Below are positions 24,763 to 32,680 of a stretch of DNA of 57,581 bases, in pieces. Both the position numbers and the translations under genes were made by a program. This DNA comes from an uncultured Bacteroides sp. (GTDB lineage Bacteria; Bacteroidota; Bacteroidia; Bacteroidales; Bacteroidaceae): contig URWA01000021.1 in the NCBI GenBank assembly GCA_900551445.1, positions 1 to 57,581 of the forward strand. The letters run 5' to 3'. The notes beneath the pieces were generated by a model. That model ran no database searches. It was given only the letters and a program-made list of their open reading frames with translations, and was not told the origin of the DNA. Position 1 is the first letter of the stretch, and each line of letters starts with the position of its first letter.

Positions 24763-24770
24763 CAAAAGTA
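24763..24770 (-). promoter_or_regulatory. Bacteroidales -7 box for the SDR gene
   Basis: The minus strand reads TACTTTTG, 65 bp upstream of the SDR start. The same 134-bp gap must also hold the promoter of the flavodoxin-like pair, for which I see no clean box. Confidence 0.45.
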
Positions 24771-24832
24771 AGAAATTTCATCAAACATTTCCTGTCTGGA
24801 AAATGTTCTGTTCCTAAAAATGAAATGATTAC

Positions 24833-25348
24833 ATGAAACTGATAATGAGCGACAGACCGCTGGACATTATTCTCCAGCCCAAGGAAGACATCCGCTATTT
24901 CGATGTATCTTCCTTGAAAATTGCGAATTGCATGGGATGTTTCGGATGTTGGACGAAAACTCCGGGACGATGTGTCATCCGCGACGAAGCCACTCAAATT
25001 TATCCCTGCATTGCCCAAAGCGATGCCGTACTGTATGTGAGCCGTCTGGCCTATGGAGGCTACGACATTCCCATGAAAACGATGCTCGAACGAGCCATCC
25101 CCGTACAACAGGCTTTCATACGCATCCACCAAGGCGAAACGCACCATGTGCAACGCGACGTGAAACTCAAACAAGCCACCATTATTGCCTACGGTGATAC
25201 AGACGATGAAGAACGTGACATTTTCCGGCAACTAGTGGCCCGCAATGCCTGCAACATGAGTTTTGCACAACATGAGATTATATTCACCACCGAAGACATG
25301 GTAAACGACACAGTAAAAAAGACACTGGAAAAATGGAAAAAATACTGA
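24833..25348 (+). CDS. Flavodoxin/NADPH-FMN-reductase-like protein, short N-terminus
   Basis: The protein contains the family pattern NCMGCFGCWTKTPGRCVIRDEA, followed by AVLYVSRLAYGGYDIPMKTMLERAIP as in NADPH-dependent FMN reductases. However, the usual first strand and phosphate-binding loop (ILNGSPR type) are missing, since the protein starts at the second strand. The next gene begins with exactly that loop and lacks the CxGCxxC part. The two overlap by 16 bp and are certainly co-transcribed. Either this is a divergent subfamily or the pair acts together. Its cofactor binding is uncertain. Confidence 0.7.
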   Translation: MKLIMSDRPLDIILQPKEDIRYFDVSSLKIANCMGCFGCWTKTPGRCVIRDEATQIYPCIAQSDAVLYVSRLAYGGYDIPMKTMLERAIPVQQAFIRIHQGETHHVQRDVKLKQATIIAYGDTDDEERDIFRQLVARNACNMSFAQHEIIFTTEDMVNDTVKKTLEKWKKY

Positions 25349-25950
25349 TACTGAACGGCAGCCCACGAGCGCCTAAATCCAACTCCAAACGGTATGCGGA
25401 AATTTTCATGAAGCATTATCCGCACGAAGCGGTTTACCGCTCTGTTACTCCCAGAAATCACCTCAGCCTTTGTAAGGAGACAGGTGACTATACACAAGTA
25501 TTGTTTGTCTTCCCGCTGTATGCCGATGCCCTTCCAAGCGGTTTCCTTCAATTTCTCAAGACCTTGGAAGCTCATCCGCCAGCCCGCAAACCCCTTATCT
25601 CCATCCTGATAAACTGTGGCTTTCTGGAATATGAACAGAACGAAGTGGCCATCCGCATGATGCAGCTGTTCTGCCGACGAAACGGATACCCCATGGGGTC
25701 TATTCTCATGCTGGGAAGTGGAGAAGCCATTCTGGGCACGCCTTTCAAGTACATTGCCACCCGCAAAATCCGCCAACTGGCCCAGTCCATCGCTTCAGGG
25801 CGCTACCGCACTCTGACTGGCACGATGCCTTTATCCAAGACACTGTTCCGCATGGCAGCCGAGATTTACTGGACTCGCTACGGGAAACGGTTCGGCACCT
25901 CCAAACAGCAGATGCAAACCATGGAAATAGAAAGAAATGCCTCCTCCTAA
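25333..25950 (+). CDS. Flavodoxin-like oxidoreductase with intact N-terminal loop
   Basis: It begins MEKILILNGSPRAPKSNSKRYAEIF, the FMN phosphate-binding loop of NADPH-dependent FMN reductases. The segment QVLFVFPLYADALPSGFLQFLK corresponds to the family's PLYxxxxPxxLK stretch. The CxGCxxC motif of the upstream neighbour is absent. The C-terminus is basic and rich in Lys/Arg. It overlaps the upstream gene by 16 bp. A very strong 18-bp bidirectional terminator stem follows. Substrate unknown. Confidence 0.75.
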   Translation: MEKILILNGSPRAPKSNSKRYAEIFMKHYPHEAVYRSVTPRNHLSLCKETGDYTQVLFVFPLYADALPSGFLQFLKTLEAHPPARKPLISILINCGFLEYEQNEVAIRMMQLFCRRNGYPMGSILMLGSGEAILGTPFKYIATRKIRQLAQSIASGRYRTLTGTMPLSKTLFRMAAEIYWTRYGKRFGTSKQQMQTMEIERNASS

Positions 25951-25971
25951 AATAGAAGATAGCCCCCAAGA

Positions 25972-26023
25972 AAAACTCCCCTTATTCAGCCTCTGCAATC
26001 ACCAGCTGAATAAGGGGAGTTTT
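25972..26023. terminator. Bidirectional terminator, perfect 18-bp stem
   Basis: The arms AAAACTCCCCTTATTCAG (25972-25989) and their exact complement (26006-26023) flank a 16-nt loop, with A and T runs at the ends. It lies between the convergent flavodoxin-like and fimbrillin genes and can serve both. Confidence 0.92.
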
Positions 26024-26045
26024 CTATAAGATAATTAGATTCCGT

Positions 26046-26921
26046 TTAACCTATTGTCAGTTCACCGTCTACAGTCACCTGATTTTCCCACGCACCGATA
26101 GAACCGCTTTCTACCACGATGCCTTCACGGCCCACTTTCAAGGTAATGGTACATTTGGCACCACCTCTCAGGTCTGTTTGAGAATTACCCAACTTGGTAA
26201 GCAACTCACTCAACACCAAGGTCTTCTTCTGTTCACCGATGGTTACCTCCAACGTAACATTAGAAGTGGTTTGCGGAATAAGATAAAATGAAGCAGACGC
26301 ACCAGTGGACGTATACCGACCTTCTCCAGACTTCAAGTCTTTGAATTCTCCTTTAAAAGCATCCACTGTACACTGCGTAGAAGCCTTCACTGAAAGTGAC
26401 AATTTTTTCAAATCCTCGTCCGAATAACCGTTTCCCGGCGTAAAAGTCAGGTCCAAGCGATGCAACGCATGCTCAAAATTCAAATTCACCGCATCGGCAG
26501 TCCCCACCTTCACGGTCTGAGCCTTAGAAAGAAGCAAATCTTGATTGGAAGCTGTCAACGCATCAAACTGAAACGTTCCATCCTTTGCGACAGCCTGCTT
26601 GGGGTAACAAGCTGCCATCTTTACCTCACTTGCACTTTCCGGCAAACTCAGTCCTCCCCATGTAATGTTGCTTTCCTGATAGGCATAATCCATAAAAAGA
26701 TTCTCCGATTCCGACTTTGCCACGCATAAAGTCATCACATCCCCTTTACTAAAGCTACCACTCCCGTTCGCGTCCAATTGAGGAGCTTTTGACTGTGGAG
26801 ATACATGAGCCACAATCGTAATAGCCTGATCGGAAGAAGACTGGGTTGGAATCTCATTGTTGGTACAAGATACTGCCATCCATGCAGCAGCCATCAACAC
26901 ATAAAAACAATTCTTTTTCAT
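26046..26921 (-). CDS. Fimbrillin-family lipoprotein
   Basis: The start at 26921 (MKKNCFYVLMAAAWMAVSC) gives a type II signal with the lipid Cys near residue 19 (AVSCTNNE). The mature part has fimbrillin/Mfa-like marks: a GSGSFSKGDVMTLCV segment, LNFEHALHRLDLTF in the first beta-sandwich, and a Lys-rich second sandwich. Such proteins form or cap short fimbriae anchored in the outer membrane. It lies 35 bp downstream of the IdeS-like gene on the same strand, so both are probably one unit. The 292-residue length is usual. Confidence 0.82.
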   Translation of the reverse strand: MKKNCFYVLMAAAWMAVSCTNNEIPTQSSSDQAITIVAHVSPQSKAPQLDANGSGSFSKGDVMTLCVAKSESENLFMDYAYQESNITWGGLSLPESASEVKMAACYPKQAVAKDGTFQFDALTASNQDLLLSKAQTVKVGTADAVNLNFEHALHRLDLTFTPGNGYSDEDLKKLSLSVKASTQCTVDAFKGEFKDLKSGEGRYTSTGASASFYLIPQTTSNVTLEVTIGEQKKTLVLSELLTKLGNSQTDLRGGAKCTITLKVGREGIVVESGSIGAWENQVTVDGELTIG

Positions 26922-26956
26922 TTTATCGTTCGGTTTCAATTATTTATCATTATTAA

Positions 26957-28753
26957 TTATATTCCGGGAAAAGCTTTCTGCCAGATATCCTGACGTAAGT
27001 CTACTAAAGTCAACGAACATATCATCGATGTCCATTTGGAAGGTGTTCCTTCTATATTATCCAACGGAGCCAAAAAGGTCTCACGCGTTTTATCAAAAGA
27101 TGTTTCTCCTAATTTGTAAACCACCTTATACCGTTTGATAGCCCCATAGTTAGGATCCAGCTCTGACTGATTATTATCACAGAAATATAAATACGCCACA
27201 TTCCCATTCGCATCAAATTCTGCTCCCCAGATTGTCATGGCATGCATGCCGCTACCTGCATTGGCAAAGCCAAACACAGAGAATCCGATTGCTTTATTCA
27301 TGCGAAAGGCCTCTTTCATCCAGCGGTTAAAGTTCTCTTTCGACATATTGTAGGTATCCTTAGCCACGGCATTGTTTTTCGAAAACACCTCACTGAAAAA
27401 GCCTTTAAAATCCGTATTATAATTTGCATTCAATTTCTGGCCATCACCATTAATGAACCAATTGACTCCTCCTGTTTCCCAACTTCCCAAATTGGGGAAA
27501 TTTTTTTTGAAGAAATTAAAGATTTCACTATGATTCTGGTCTTTTTCTGTCATCTGACGATATTCCTTTGGGCAAGAGTTTCCCGGATGTGCTTTCTCGT
27601 ATGCCTGTACATACTTACTATTATGATTCAGCCACCAATGAAGCAGATTGGAAGCCGTGGCAGCCCAACACATGTTGCCGTCTCCTCCTTTATATTCGAA
27701 AGTCTTGTTGCAGTCATACCATCCGCATCCTTCTTTCCAAGTAAGACACTCCACTTCGTCCAATACACCCGACGCATACCCCTTACGAAACCATTCTCCT
27801 TCAGGATAGCCAGTTTCCCAAGCATTCGATATCGTCTGTAGCTTATCTCTCTCCGGACACGCCGGCGAAGTGATACCGTACACCCAGCGGGTCTGATTGG
27901 CGAAATCCGTATCAACTACCTCATCATCTACATCTGTGCCTGCAGATTTCAGAGTCAGATTCAATGTGGTCTGCATGCCCGGTTCGAACGACTGCACCTC
28001 GTTAGTAAGCAAATAAGAAATCTCTTTCCCGCCAAAAGTCAGCCGAAGCAATCCGTCTCCCCTTTGATAATCAGAGGCTTCTTGCGGAAGGATAATGGCA
28101 GAATACGTATGGTCTGCTGTCTGCAAAGGTGTAATCCAGTAATAACTTTTCTTTGGCAAGTTCACATGCCCATCCACCACGGAAATCTCACCGTTCGTAC
28201 AACTTCGTATCTTCAGATCCAAATCCTCCGGAACAGTCCCTTTCAGATGAATAGTAATCCGATGCAAGGCATGCTTGAACAATAACTTGGCGGAAGTATC
28301 TCCTGCCCCTACAGTGGTTTGGGCAAAAAGGATATCCGCTTCCTGCTTATTTGTTTCAACACTCTGATTCAGTGGCAAATTAAGAATCCGACGTGTCGCA
28401 TCTCCCACAGGCTGTGACAATACAGGGTACAAAGCCGATAAAGTCCATGTTCCCTGTCCATTATTCACCCGCTTCAAGGAAGGGGTCCACTTTCCGCTTT
28501 CATATTGCAACCAGGTGCTGGAAGATTCTTCTCCTACTTGCGTCCACACCTCGATACGATTGCCTTCCTCAAAATGGCCGCTACCTTCATCATCCATCAC
28601 CGCACGACTTTCCTGTGACCAGGCAGACTTGACACACTCTAACGTAAAGTCTCCCTCACTATCCGAAAGGGAAATATCTTCCGTACGGTCGCAGGAAATC
28701 AGGAACAACATGCTCCCTAAAAGTGCAGCACACAGTTTATTCAATTGCATCAT
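26957..28753 (-). CDS. Lipoprotein: fimbrillin-like N-terminus plus IdeS/Mac-like cysteine protease domain
   Basis: Residues 1-21 are a lipoprotein signal (SMLFLISCDRTED). Residues about 35-275 resemble a fimbrillin sandwich, with the hallmark FKHALHRITIHLK also seen in the neighbouring fimbrillin. Residues about 290-598 match peptidase family C66 (IdeS/Mac): catalytic Cys362 in NMCWAATASNLLHWW, His504 in MHAMTIWGAEFD and Asp526 in YFCDNNQS. The His-Asp distance of 22 residues equals that of IdeS (262 and 284). Lys355 may form the oxyanion hole. IdeS enzymes cut the IgG hinge; here the target is unknown. The start could also be 28750. Confidence 0.85.
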   Translation of the reverse strand: MMQLNKLCAALLGSMLFLISCDRTEDISLSDSEGDFTLECVKSAWSQESRAVMDDEGSGHFEEGNRIEVWTQVGEESSSTWLQYESGKWTPSLKRVNNGQGTWTLSALYPVLSQPVGDATRRILNLPLNQSVETNKQEADILFAQTTVGAGDTSAKLLFKHALHRITIHLKGTVPEDLDLKIRSCTNGEISVVDGHVNLPKKSYYWITPLQTADHTYSAIILPQEASDYQRGDGLLRLTFGGKEISYLLTNEVQSFEPGMQTTLNLTLKSAGTDVDDEVVDTDFANQTRWVYGITSPACPERDKLQTISNAWETGYPEGEWFRKGYASGVLDEVECLTWKEGCGWYDCNKTFEYKGGDGNMCWAATASNLLHWWLNHNSKYVQAYEKAHPGNSCPKEYRQMTEKDQNHSEIFNFFKKNFPNLGSWETGGVNWFINGDGQKLNANYNTDFKGFFSEVFSKNNAVAKDTYNMSKENFNRWMKEAFRMNKAIGFSVFGFANAGSGMHAMTIWGAEFDANGNVAYLYFCDNNQSELDPNYGAIKRYKVVYKLGETSFDKTRETFLAPLDNIEGTPSKWTSMICSLTLVDLRQDIWQKAFPGI

Positions 28754-28889
28754 CAGTTTAAGTTCGTTTCTATGTTTTTAAGATTTACAAATAAACAAGC
28801 ACTATTGTTCAACGCATTGGACTAATCTCTGTTCGTTTTCTGTTTTTTTTACAAAAACGATGAAAAACTAACATTTTTGAACGAACCAA

Positions 28890-29651
28890 TCATTTTTTCC
28901 GATAACAAATTGTCCCAGTGGCTTGATTAGTCGGCATCACCAGCACTTCGGCAATCTGAATGTGTGCAGGAGCGGAAGCGGCATAATACACTACCTCGGC
29001 AATGTCATCTCCCGTCAGCGGACGAATTCCTTCGTACACGGCATCGGCTTTTCCCTTGTCACCCCGGAAACGGACAACGGAGAAGTTTGTCTCTACCAGT
29101 CCCGGCTTGATGTTCGTCACACGCAGCGGAGTATCCACCAAGTCTATGCGCAACCCGTCTGACAGCGCTTTTACGGCTGCCTTCGTCGCACAATACACAC
29201 TGCCTCCCGCATAAGCCGCATCTCCGGCCACGGAGCCGATATTGATGATATGCCCGCATCCACGTTCCACCATACCCGGCACAATCATACGTGTCATTGC
29301 CAGCAGTGCCTTGATGTTGGTATCAATCACCACGTCCCATTCCTCCAGCGAACCTTCATATTCTTTATCCAATCCGATAACCAGTCCGGCATTGTTAATC
29401 AGCACGTCAATGTGCTGCCATTTACCCTGCAAGGAATCAACCGCCTGACGCATGGCCTTCCGATCGCGCACATCGAACGGCAGCGTCAGCACTTCCACGC
29501 CTTGTGCGGTAAGCTCTTTTTTCAGACTCTCCAGTTTTTCCACGTTTCTTCCGTTCAAAATCAGGTTACTTCCCATGGCTGCAAATTTCCGTGCGCAACC
29601 TTCACCAATGCCACTTGTGGCACCTGTAATAAAAACTAATTTTCCTTTCAT
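28890..29651 (-). CDS. Short-chain dehydrogenase (YdfG-like)
   Basis: The start at 29651 (MKGKLVFITGATSGIGEGCARKF) is preceded by GAGGAG, and longer upstream starts add a non-conserved stretch. Classical SDR motifs are the cofactor loop, NGRN after beta 2 (NADP preference), LINNAGL, catalytic Ser in NIGSVAGDAAYAGG, and Tyr-Lys in VYCATKAAV. The pattern is that of NADP-dependent 3-hydroxy-acid dehydrogenases (YdfG). It is 34 bp downstream of the DUF2007 gene on the same strand, so the pair is likely co-transcribed. Confidence 0.88.
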   Translation of the reverse strand: MKGKLVFITGATSGIGEGCARKFAAMGSNLILNGRNVEKLESLKKELTAQGVEVLTLPFDVRDRKAMRQAVDSLQGKWQHIDVLINNAGLVIGLDKEYEGSLEEWDVVIDTNIKALLAMTRMIVPGMVERGCGHIINIGSVAGDAAYAGGSVYCATKAAVKALSDGLRIDLVDTPLRVTNIKPGLVETNFSVVRFRGDKGKADAVYEGIRPLTGDDIAEVVYYAASAPAHIQIAEVLVMPTNQATGTICYRKK

Positions 29652-29685
29652 ATACTCCTCGTCTATATTTTTTATCATGACATTA

Positions 29686-29910
29686 CTACTTTCCCTTCTT
29701 AAATGCATCGAGCACAGCCAGTCCCTTTTCCGCATCACTTTCCTTTATCATCACCTGTATCTGTTGGGCAAATGCGATGATGGGTCCATAACCACTACGG
29801 GTACTATTGGTCAGGAAACAATCGATGCCTTCATCTTTCAATACCGTTTCCAGCAACTGACATTCCCACAGCTCTCCACGATACAATTCTACAATCTTAT
29901 CCTGCTTCAT
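29686..29910 (-). CDS. DUF2007-type small protein
   Basis: This 74-residue protein begins MKQDKIVELYRGELWECQLLETVLKDEGI at 29910, which is the DUF2007 pattern, with a second half IQVMIKESDAEKGLAVLDAF. Family members are small signal-transduction-like or regulatory domains of uncertain role. The upstream start at 29955 would add a Cys-containing stretch without conservation. It is upstream of the SDR gene in one transcription unit. Confidence 0.75.
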   Translation of the reverse strand: MKQDKIVELYRGELWECQLLETVLKDEGIDCFLTNSTRSGYGPIIAFAQQIQVMIKESDAEKGLAVLDAFKKGK

Positions 29911-30020
29911 CACACAAATTTTATGTCCTAACTCCCTGCAAAGATAGGAAAGCATTCCGACAAAAAACGGTCTTCCGTTTCATTCTTTCTTTTTTATTCG
30001 CTTATTCTCGCGATATTTCC

Positions 30021-30028
30021 TATCTTTG
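30021..30028 (+). promoter_or_regulatory. Bacteroidales -7 box for slyD
   Basis: TATCTTTG lies 34 bp upstream of the slyD start. Confidence 0.65.
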
Positions 30029-30062
30029 CCACCGATTATTAATGCATATTTAATTTTTAAAC

Positions 30063-30653
30063 ATGGAAAATAAATACATTACGGTAGCATATAAACTGTA
30101 TGCAGTGGAAGACGGAAAAAAAGAATTGCGTGAAGAAGCTCCGGCTGCCCACCCGTTTCAGTTCATTTCCGGAATAGGATATACACTGGACCGCTTTGAA
30201 AAAGAAATCCTGGCCCTTCAAAAAGGAGATAACTTCAGTTTCACCATTCCTTGTGCAGAAGCATACGGGGAAAGAGACGAAGACAACGTACGCCAGGTAC
30301 CTAAATCAATGTTCTGCGGACCGGACGGAAAATTCGACAGCGACAATATTTTCGAAGGAAACATCATCATGCTGAACGACTCCGAAGGACACCAGTTCTA
30401 TGCCAATGTAGGTGAAATTACAGACGACAAAGTGGTGCTCGACCTGAATCACCCTCACGCTGGAAAAGACCTTTATTTTGAAGGTACTGTCATGGAAATG
30501 CGCGACGCCACCAACAAAGAAATGGAAAGCATCATCAAGCTGATGAGCGGTGAAGGCTGCGGAGGCGGATGTGAAGGTTGCGGAGGCGGATGCGGCGACC
30601 ACGAACATGAAGAGGACGGATGCTGCGGCGGAGGTTGCGGACATTGCCACTAA
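30063..30653 (+). CDS. slyD: FKBP-type peptidyl-prolyl isomerase, SlyD type
   Basis: The FKBP domain starts YITVAYKLYAVEDGKKE and contains the FQFISGIGYTLDRFEKEILALQKGDNFSFTIPCAEAYGERDEDN segment, into which an IF chaperone insert is built as in SlyD. The last 45 residues are a Gly/Cys/His/Glu run (pattern GCGGGC repeated, then HEHEEDGCC and CGHCH), a metal-binding tail known to carry Ni2+ or Zn2+ in SlyD. A single cytosolic gene with its own promoter and terminator. Confidence 0.92.
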   Translation: MENKYITVAYKLYAVEDGKKELREEAPAAHPFQFISGIGYTLDRFEKEILALQKGDNFSFTIPCAEAYGERDEDNVRQVPKSMFCGPDGKFDSDNIFEGNIIMLNDSEGHQFYANVGEITDDKVVLDLNHPHAGKDLYFEGTVMEMRDATNKEMESIIKLMSGEGCGGGCEGCGGGCGDHEHEEDGCCGGGCGHCH

Positions 30654-30681
30654 TCCTGAGAATAATCCATAACTACCATAC

Positions 30682-30710
30682 GAAGAAGACGGGACACTCC
30701 GTCTTCTTTT
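30682..30710 (+). terminator. Terminator of slyD
   Basis: GAAGACGG/CCGTCTTC stem with a 6-nt loop followed by TTTTTA. Confidence 0.85.
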
Positions 30711-30741
30711 TATTTTCCACCCGTTTTAATCTTATTTCCCT

Positions 30742-31596
30742 ATGATTCTTATTGCCGACAGTGGAGCCACCAAAACCGACTGGTGCTTCGGTACCACCCT
30801 CCACCATAGCCAGATTGTCCAGACAGAAGGCATCAACCCCTTTCATCAAGATGCAGACAAAATAAATGAGATACTCCATAACGGACTATTGCCCCAACTT
30901 CCCTGCCCTTCTTCCGACATACAGACCGTATTCTTCTATGGAGCCGGATGCACTTCCGACAAAATAGAAAAACTGACCTTCCTTTTCACCCAGCTGTTTC
31001 CCCAAGCTGCGGTAGAAGTACACAGTGACCTGTTGGGAGCCGCACGCGCTTTATGCCAGCATCGGCCGGGAATAGCCTGTATTCTGGGCACGGGGGCCAA
31101 CTCCTGCCTGTATGACGGAGAGAAAATCATACAAAACACCCCTCCCTTAGGATACATTCTGGGAGATGAAGGAAGTGGCGCCTATCTGGGCAAACGCTTC
31201 CTAGGCGACTGCATCAAACAGCAACTTCCGGTCGGACTGCTGGAGGGACTGTTGAAAGAATACCAGTTGACACTGCCGGACATTCTGGAAAGAGTGTACA
31301 GACAACCTTTGGCCAACCGTTTCCTGGCCAGTCTTACACCTTATATATATAAGCACAAACAAGAACCGGAAGTACATCACTTTCTGACAACCTGTTTCAC
31401 CGACTTCCTGCAACGGAATGTACTCCCGTATCCCGGATGCCACGAAATTCCTGTAGCTTTCACCGGCTCCGTGGCCTGGTTCTTCCGTCAGGAAATAGAA
31501 GAAGCCGCACAGGCACTCCACCTCCACACGGGCGTTTTCATACAGTCTCCCATACTGGAACTGAGGCATTTTCACCTGCCTGAAAAAACGCTTTGA
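30742..31596 (+). CDS. BadF/BadG-type ATPase, N-acetylglucosamine-kinase-like
   Basis: This 284-residue protein has the ASKHA fold: the phosphate-1 loop ILIADSGATKTDW at the N-terminus, GIACILGTGANSCLYDG (phosphate-2) and LGDEGSGAYLGKRFLGD in the middle, and AFTGSVAW near the end. These are features of the BadF/BadG/BcrA/BcrD family that includes eukaryote-like GlcNAc kinases. A sugar kinase role is likely but the substrate is not certain. The stop codon lies inside the first palindrome of the array at 31586-31711. Confidence 0.85.
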   Translation: MILIADSGATKTDWCFGTTLHHSQIVQTEGINPFHQDADKINEILHNGLLPQLPCPSSDIQTVFFYGAGCTSDKIEKLTFLFTQLFPQAAVEVHSDLLGAARALCQHRPGIACILGTGANSCLYDGEKIIQNTPPLGYILGDEGSGAYLGKRFLGDCIKQQLPVGLLEGLLKEYQLTLPDILERVYRQPLANRFLASLTPYIYKHKQEPEVHHFLTTCFTDFLQRNVLPYPGCHEIPVAFTGSVAWFFRQEIEEAAQALHLHTGVFIQSPILELRHFHLPEKTL

Positions 31597-31711
31597 CGTT
31601 TCATTCAAAACGCTTCGACGTTTTCCCTTAAACGCACTTGCGTTTTACTTCAAACGCAAGGACGTTTTGATCAAAACGCAAGTGCGTTTGAAAGCAAACG
31701 TAAAGACGTTT
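31586..31711. repeat. Array B: six AAACGYNNNNRCGTTT palindromes at exact 22-bp period
   Basis: Units start at 31586, 31608, 31630, 31652, 31674 and 31696, each matching AAACG[C/T]-4 nt-[A/G]CGTTT. The first unit contains the BadF gene stop codon. The last ends 8 bp before the TTTG -33 box of the SIMPL gene promoter. The centres (TTTG, TTCG, ACTT, AAGG, AAGT, AAAG) and spacers vary. Confidence 0.9.
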
Positions 31712-31718
31712 CAAAACC

Positions 31719-31750
31719 TTTGGGAAATCCGATTATTTTCGATACCTTGC
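31719..31750 (+). promoter_or_regulatory. Promoter of the SIMPL gene
   Basis: TTTG (31719-31722), 20 bp, TACCTTGC (31743-31750), immediately downstream of array B and 38 bp before the ATG at 31789. Confidence 0.55.
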
Positions 31751-31788
31751 AGAACCATTCTTACTATCTAACTATAATTAAAATCATC

Positions 31789-32493
31789 ATGAAGAATTTC
31801 AGAATCGAAGCCCTTATCCTGGCTGTCGGGCTCTTATTATTAGGAGTCTTCATTGAAAAAGGATTCAACAAATTTGCAGAAAAGGACCGTTGCGTCACCG
31901 TAAAAGGGCTGGCGGAAATCGAAGTCCCGGCCAATAAAGTCACCTGGCCGCTGGTTTACAAAAGCCTCGGGAATAATCTGGGGCAACTATACGACGACAT
32001 CAAGCGTTCCAACCAGACCATTATCACTTTCCTGAAAGAGAAAGGACTGACAGAACAGGAAATCAGCGTGAATGCTCCTGAAATCATCGACCTGGCTGCC
32101 GAACGCTATGGCAACAACCAGAACCCGGCCAACCGCTACAACGTGACGACCGTCATCACGGTCACCTCCGACAAGGTAGACCTCATCCGTGGACTCATCA
32201 GCGAACAAGGAGAATTGCTGAAACGTGGCATCGCCATCACTTCCGGCGAATACCAGTACAGAGTGCAGTATGAATACACCGACCTGAACAAAGTAAAGCC
32301 GCAGATGATTGAAGAGGCCACCAAAAATGCCCGTGAAGCCGCTGAAAAATTTGCCAAAGACTCCGACAGCAATCTCGGGAAGATACGGCAGGCCAACCAA
32401 GGGCAGTTCAGCATCACCGACCGTGACCCTAATACGCCGTACATCAAGAAAATACGTGTAGTCACGACTATTGACTACTCCCTTGAAAACTAA
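31789..32493 (+). CDS. SIMPL (DUF541) domain protein, membrane anchored
   Basis: The start at 31789 (MKNFRIEALILAVGLLLLGVFIEKGF) gives one N-terminal transmembrane anchor, with the remainder in the periplasm. The domain begins CVTVKGLAEIEVPANKVTWPLVYKS, as in SIMPL/BP26 proteins (compare the usual VxGxGxxxxxPD start), with IKRSNQTIITFLKEKGL and ending in TPYIKKIRVVTTIDYSLEN. Members form ring-like assemblies whose role is unclear. It is preceded by array B. A strong terminator follows. Confidence 0.82.
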   Translation: MKNFRIEALILAVGLLLLGVFIEKGFNKFAEKDRCVTVKGLAEIEVPANKVTWPLVYKSLGNNLGQLYDDIKRSNQTIITFLKEKGLTEQEISVNAPEIIDLAAERYGNNQNPANRYNVTTVITVTSDKVDLIRGLISEQGELLKRGIAITSGEYQYRVQYEYTDLNKVKPQMIEEATKNAREAAEKFAKDSDSNLGKIRQANQGQFSITDRDPNTPYIKKIRVVTTIDYSLEN

Positions 32494-32501
32494 AAAAATC
32501 C

Positions 32502-32546
32502 AAAATCCGGAGAACGAAGCCTCCACAGAGCCGTTCCCCGGATTTT
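32502..32546 (+). terminator. Terminator of the SIMPL gene
   Basis: AAAATCCGGAGAACG and CGTTCCCCGGATTTT pair with one bulge around a loop, followed by CTGTTTTCC. Confidence 0.8.
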
Positions 32547-32605
32547 CTGTTTTCCTTTCTCCCGAAAAAAAAGAACGAAGTATTTTAATATTCAGTATTT
32601 TATTA

Positions 32606-32613
32606 TACCTTTG
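32606..32613 (+). promoter_or_regulatory. Bacteroidales -7 box for rpsA
   Basis: TACCTTTG lies 67 bp upstream of the rpsA start. The leader between them is almost only A and T, with no Shine-Dalgarno sequence. Confidence 0.7.
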
Positions 32614-32680
32614 CAGCCGATTTATATAAACAATATAAAGTCTAACACAATTAGTTATTTAAAAACAATTTTTTTATTTA

